Part shown: piece by piece, positions 63,199 through 64,000 of the stretch
Layout: the number at the start of each line of letters is the position of its first letter
How positions within the stretch are numbered: position 1 is the stretch's first letter
Program-made: the position numbers and the translations under genes
NCBI RefSeq assembly: GCF_022179385.1
Contig: NZ_BPQS01000012.1
Coordinates: forward strand, 1 to 64,000
Reading direction: 5' to 3'
DNA: 64,000 bases
From: Methylobacterium longum
GTDB lineage: Bacteria; Pseudomonadota; Alphaproteobacteria; Rhizobiales; Beijerinckiaceae
The notes under the pieces: model-generated
The model's input: the letters and a program-made list of their open reading frames with translations, nothing else
Databases searched by the model: none
What the model was told of the DNA's origin: nothing

Positions 63199-63921
63199 AT
63201 GATCCCGCCCGACACCCATCTTCAGATCGGCTCGCTCCTGTTCGAGGGGCTGGACCAGATCGACCTCACCGGCCCGTTCGAGGTCCTGTCGCGGGTGCCC
63301 AACAGCACCTATCGGGTCTACGGGCCGAGTCTTGAGCCCGTCCGCGACGTCCGCGGCCTCCGGATCCTGCCGGACGCCGTCCTCGCCGACGCCCCGCGCC
63401 TCGACGTACTCCACGTGCCGGGCGGCCAGGGCCAGGAGGCGCTGATGCGCGACGCCGACCTCCTCGGCTGGATCCGCGATCAGGCGGCGGGGGCCGGCCA
63501 CGTCCTGTCGGTCTGCACAGGCGCCCTGCTCCTCGGCGCCGCCGGCCTCCTCGTGGGGCGACGGGCGACCACCTACTGGAACGCGGCCCATCTGCTGCCC
63601 TGGTTCGGAGCCGAGCCGGTGGATGAGCGCGTCGTGATCGACTGCGACGCCGACGGCCGCACCTGGGTCTTCGCGGCCGGCGTCACCGCGGGAATCGACG
63701 GGGCGCTGCGGCTCGCCGCCGCGTTGCGCGGGGACGAGGCCGCCCAGGCGATCCAGCTCGGCATGCAGTACGCCCCCGAGCCGCCCTTCGACAGCGGGAC
63801 CCCGCGGACCGCGCCGCCCGCCATCGTGGAGCGGGCGCGGACCGCGGCTGCCGACATCACCGCCCGGCGCGAGGCCACGGCCCGGTCCATCGCCGCGGAC
63901 CTCGGGATCCGGATTCCCTAG
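63199..63921 (+). CDS. DJ-1/PfpI protein, isonitrile hydratase-like
   Basis: A 240-residue DJ-1/PfpI superfamily protein. FEGLDQIDLTGPFEVLSRVP, HVPGGQGQEALM, SVCTGALLLGAAGLLVGRRATTYW and GVTAGIDGALRLAA follow the pattern of isonitrile hydratase (InhA), which converts isonitriles to N-formamides. The nucleophilic Cys is in SVCTGA and the acid Asp in QIDLTGP. YAPEPPFDSGTPRTAPP is also shared. ATG 63199 with GGAGA upstream. It is divergent from the GlxA regulator, which has a related domain. Isonitrile as substrate is inferred only. Confidence 0.82.
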   Translation: MIPPDTHLQIGSLLFEGLDQIDLTGPFEVLSRVPNSTYRVYGPSLEPVRDVRGLRILPDAVLADAPRLDVLHVPGGQGQEALMRDADLLGWIRDQAAGAGHVLSVCTGALLLGAAGLLVGRRATTYWNAAHLLPWFGAEPVDERVVIDCDADGRTWVFAAGVTAGIDGALRLAAALRGDEAAQAIQLGMQYAPEPPFDSGTPRTAPPAIVERARTAAADITARREATARSIAADLGIRIP

Positions 63922-64000
63922 GAGAGATCCGCGACGCACCTCCGTCACGGGCGCGTCGTCCGCACCGCGCCGCTGGCCGCATCCGGACCGGGGAGGCCGG

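Overview
This is a very GC-rich window (roughly 70 percent by eye) with typical alphaproteobacterial gene content. The repertoire points to a member of the Rhizobiales, most likely Methylobacterium or a close relative: a divergent dctA/dctBD locus with a sigma-54 promoter, a class I lysyl-tRNA synthetase, a LexA box of the GAAC-N7-GAAC type, DUF1236 and DUF2778 proteins, and a malyl-CoA-lyase-like protein. The genus is an inference. The gene functions rest on motifs read directly from the translations. No rRNA, tRNA, CRISPR array, intact insertion sequence or prophage was seen.

Layout. 1-1566: the tail of a sugar transferase and two unassigned membrane proteins. 1719-7151: a sulfur- or organosulfur-scavenging type cluster. 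It has two LLM-family flavin monooxygenases and an SsuA-like binding protein on the minus strand. Divergently there is a DszC/SfnB-like flavoprotein followed by a truncated monooxygenase remnant. 7277-9209: two exported proteins and a peptide deformylase homologue that has lost two metal ligands. 9417-14294: the C4-dicarboxylate uptake locus, dctA against dctBD, with a sigma-54 promoter and two probable DctD sites between them. 14331-18271: a deacetylase-like protein, a UDP-glucuronate decarboxylase pseudogene with an internal deletion, an acetylpolyamine amidohydrolase, and an HD-GYP response regulator that lacks its phospho-acceptor Asp. 18272-25613: an AT-rich island, a LysR regulator, small exported proteins including an MliC-like lysozyme inhibitor, a benzoylformate-decarboxylase-like enzyme, a dienelactone hydrolase and MntH.

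25632-34467: a perfect MntR box and mntR, then the most system-like block of the window. It contains a zinc metallopeptidase with a zinc ribbon, a large transglutaminase-DUF2126 (putative amidoligase) protein, an ATP-grasp plus alpha-E protein, and a second transglutaminase-like protein. Together these look like a peptide or amide bond-forming and processing pathway. 34663-38642: a PPOX-type flavoprotein coupled to lysK, an antitoxin gene whose ParE/RelE-like toxin is inactivated by two lesions, and a periplasmic binding protein. 38844-44630: a membrane glycosyltransferase with a puzzling start, mazG, a YciE-like ferritin-fold protein, a DoxX protein and repeats. 44627-47485: the translationally coupled folate genes pabB-pabA-pabC.

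47809-64000: rimO, dinB with its own SOS box, a nicotinamidase, a quinone oxidoreductase, sdhE, mfd, an AmpG-type permease, a DUF2778 L,D-transpeptidase-like protein, a CitE/malyl-CoA lyase-like protein, and a divergent GlxA-regulator/DJ-1 pair. Short tandem repeats with 11-16 bp periods and at least one dispersed imperfect inverted repeat are scattered between genes.
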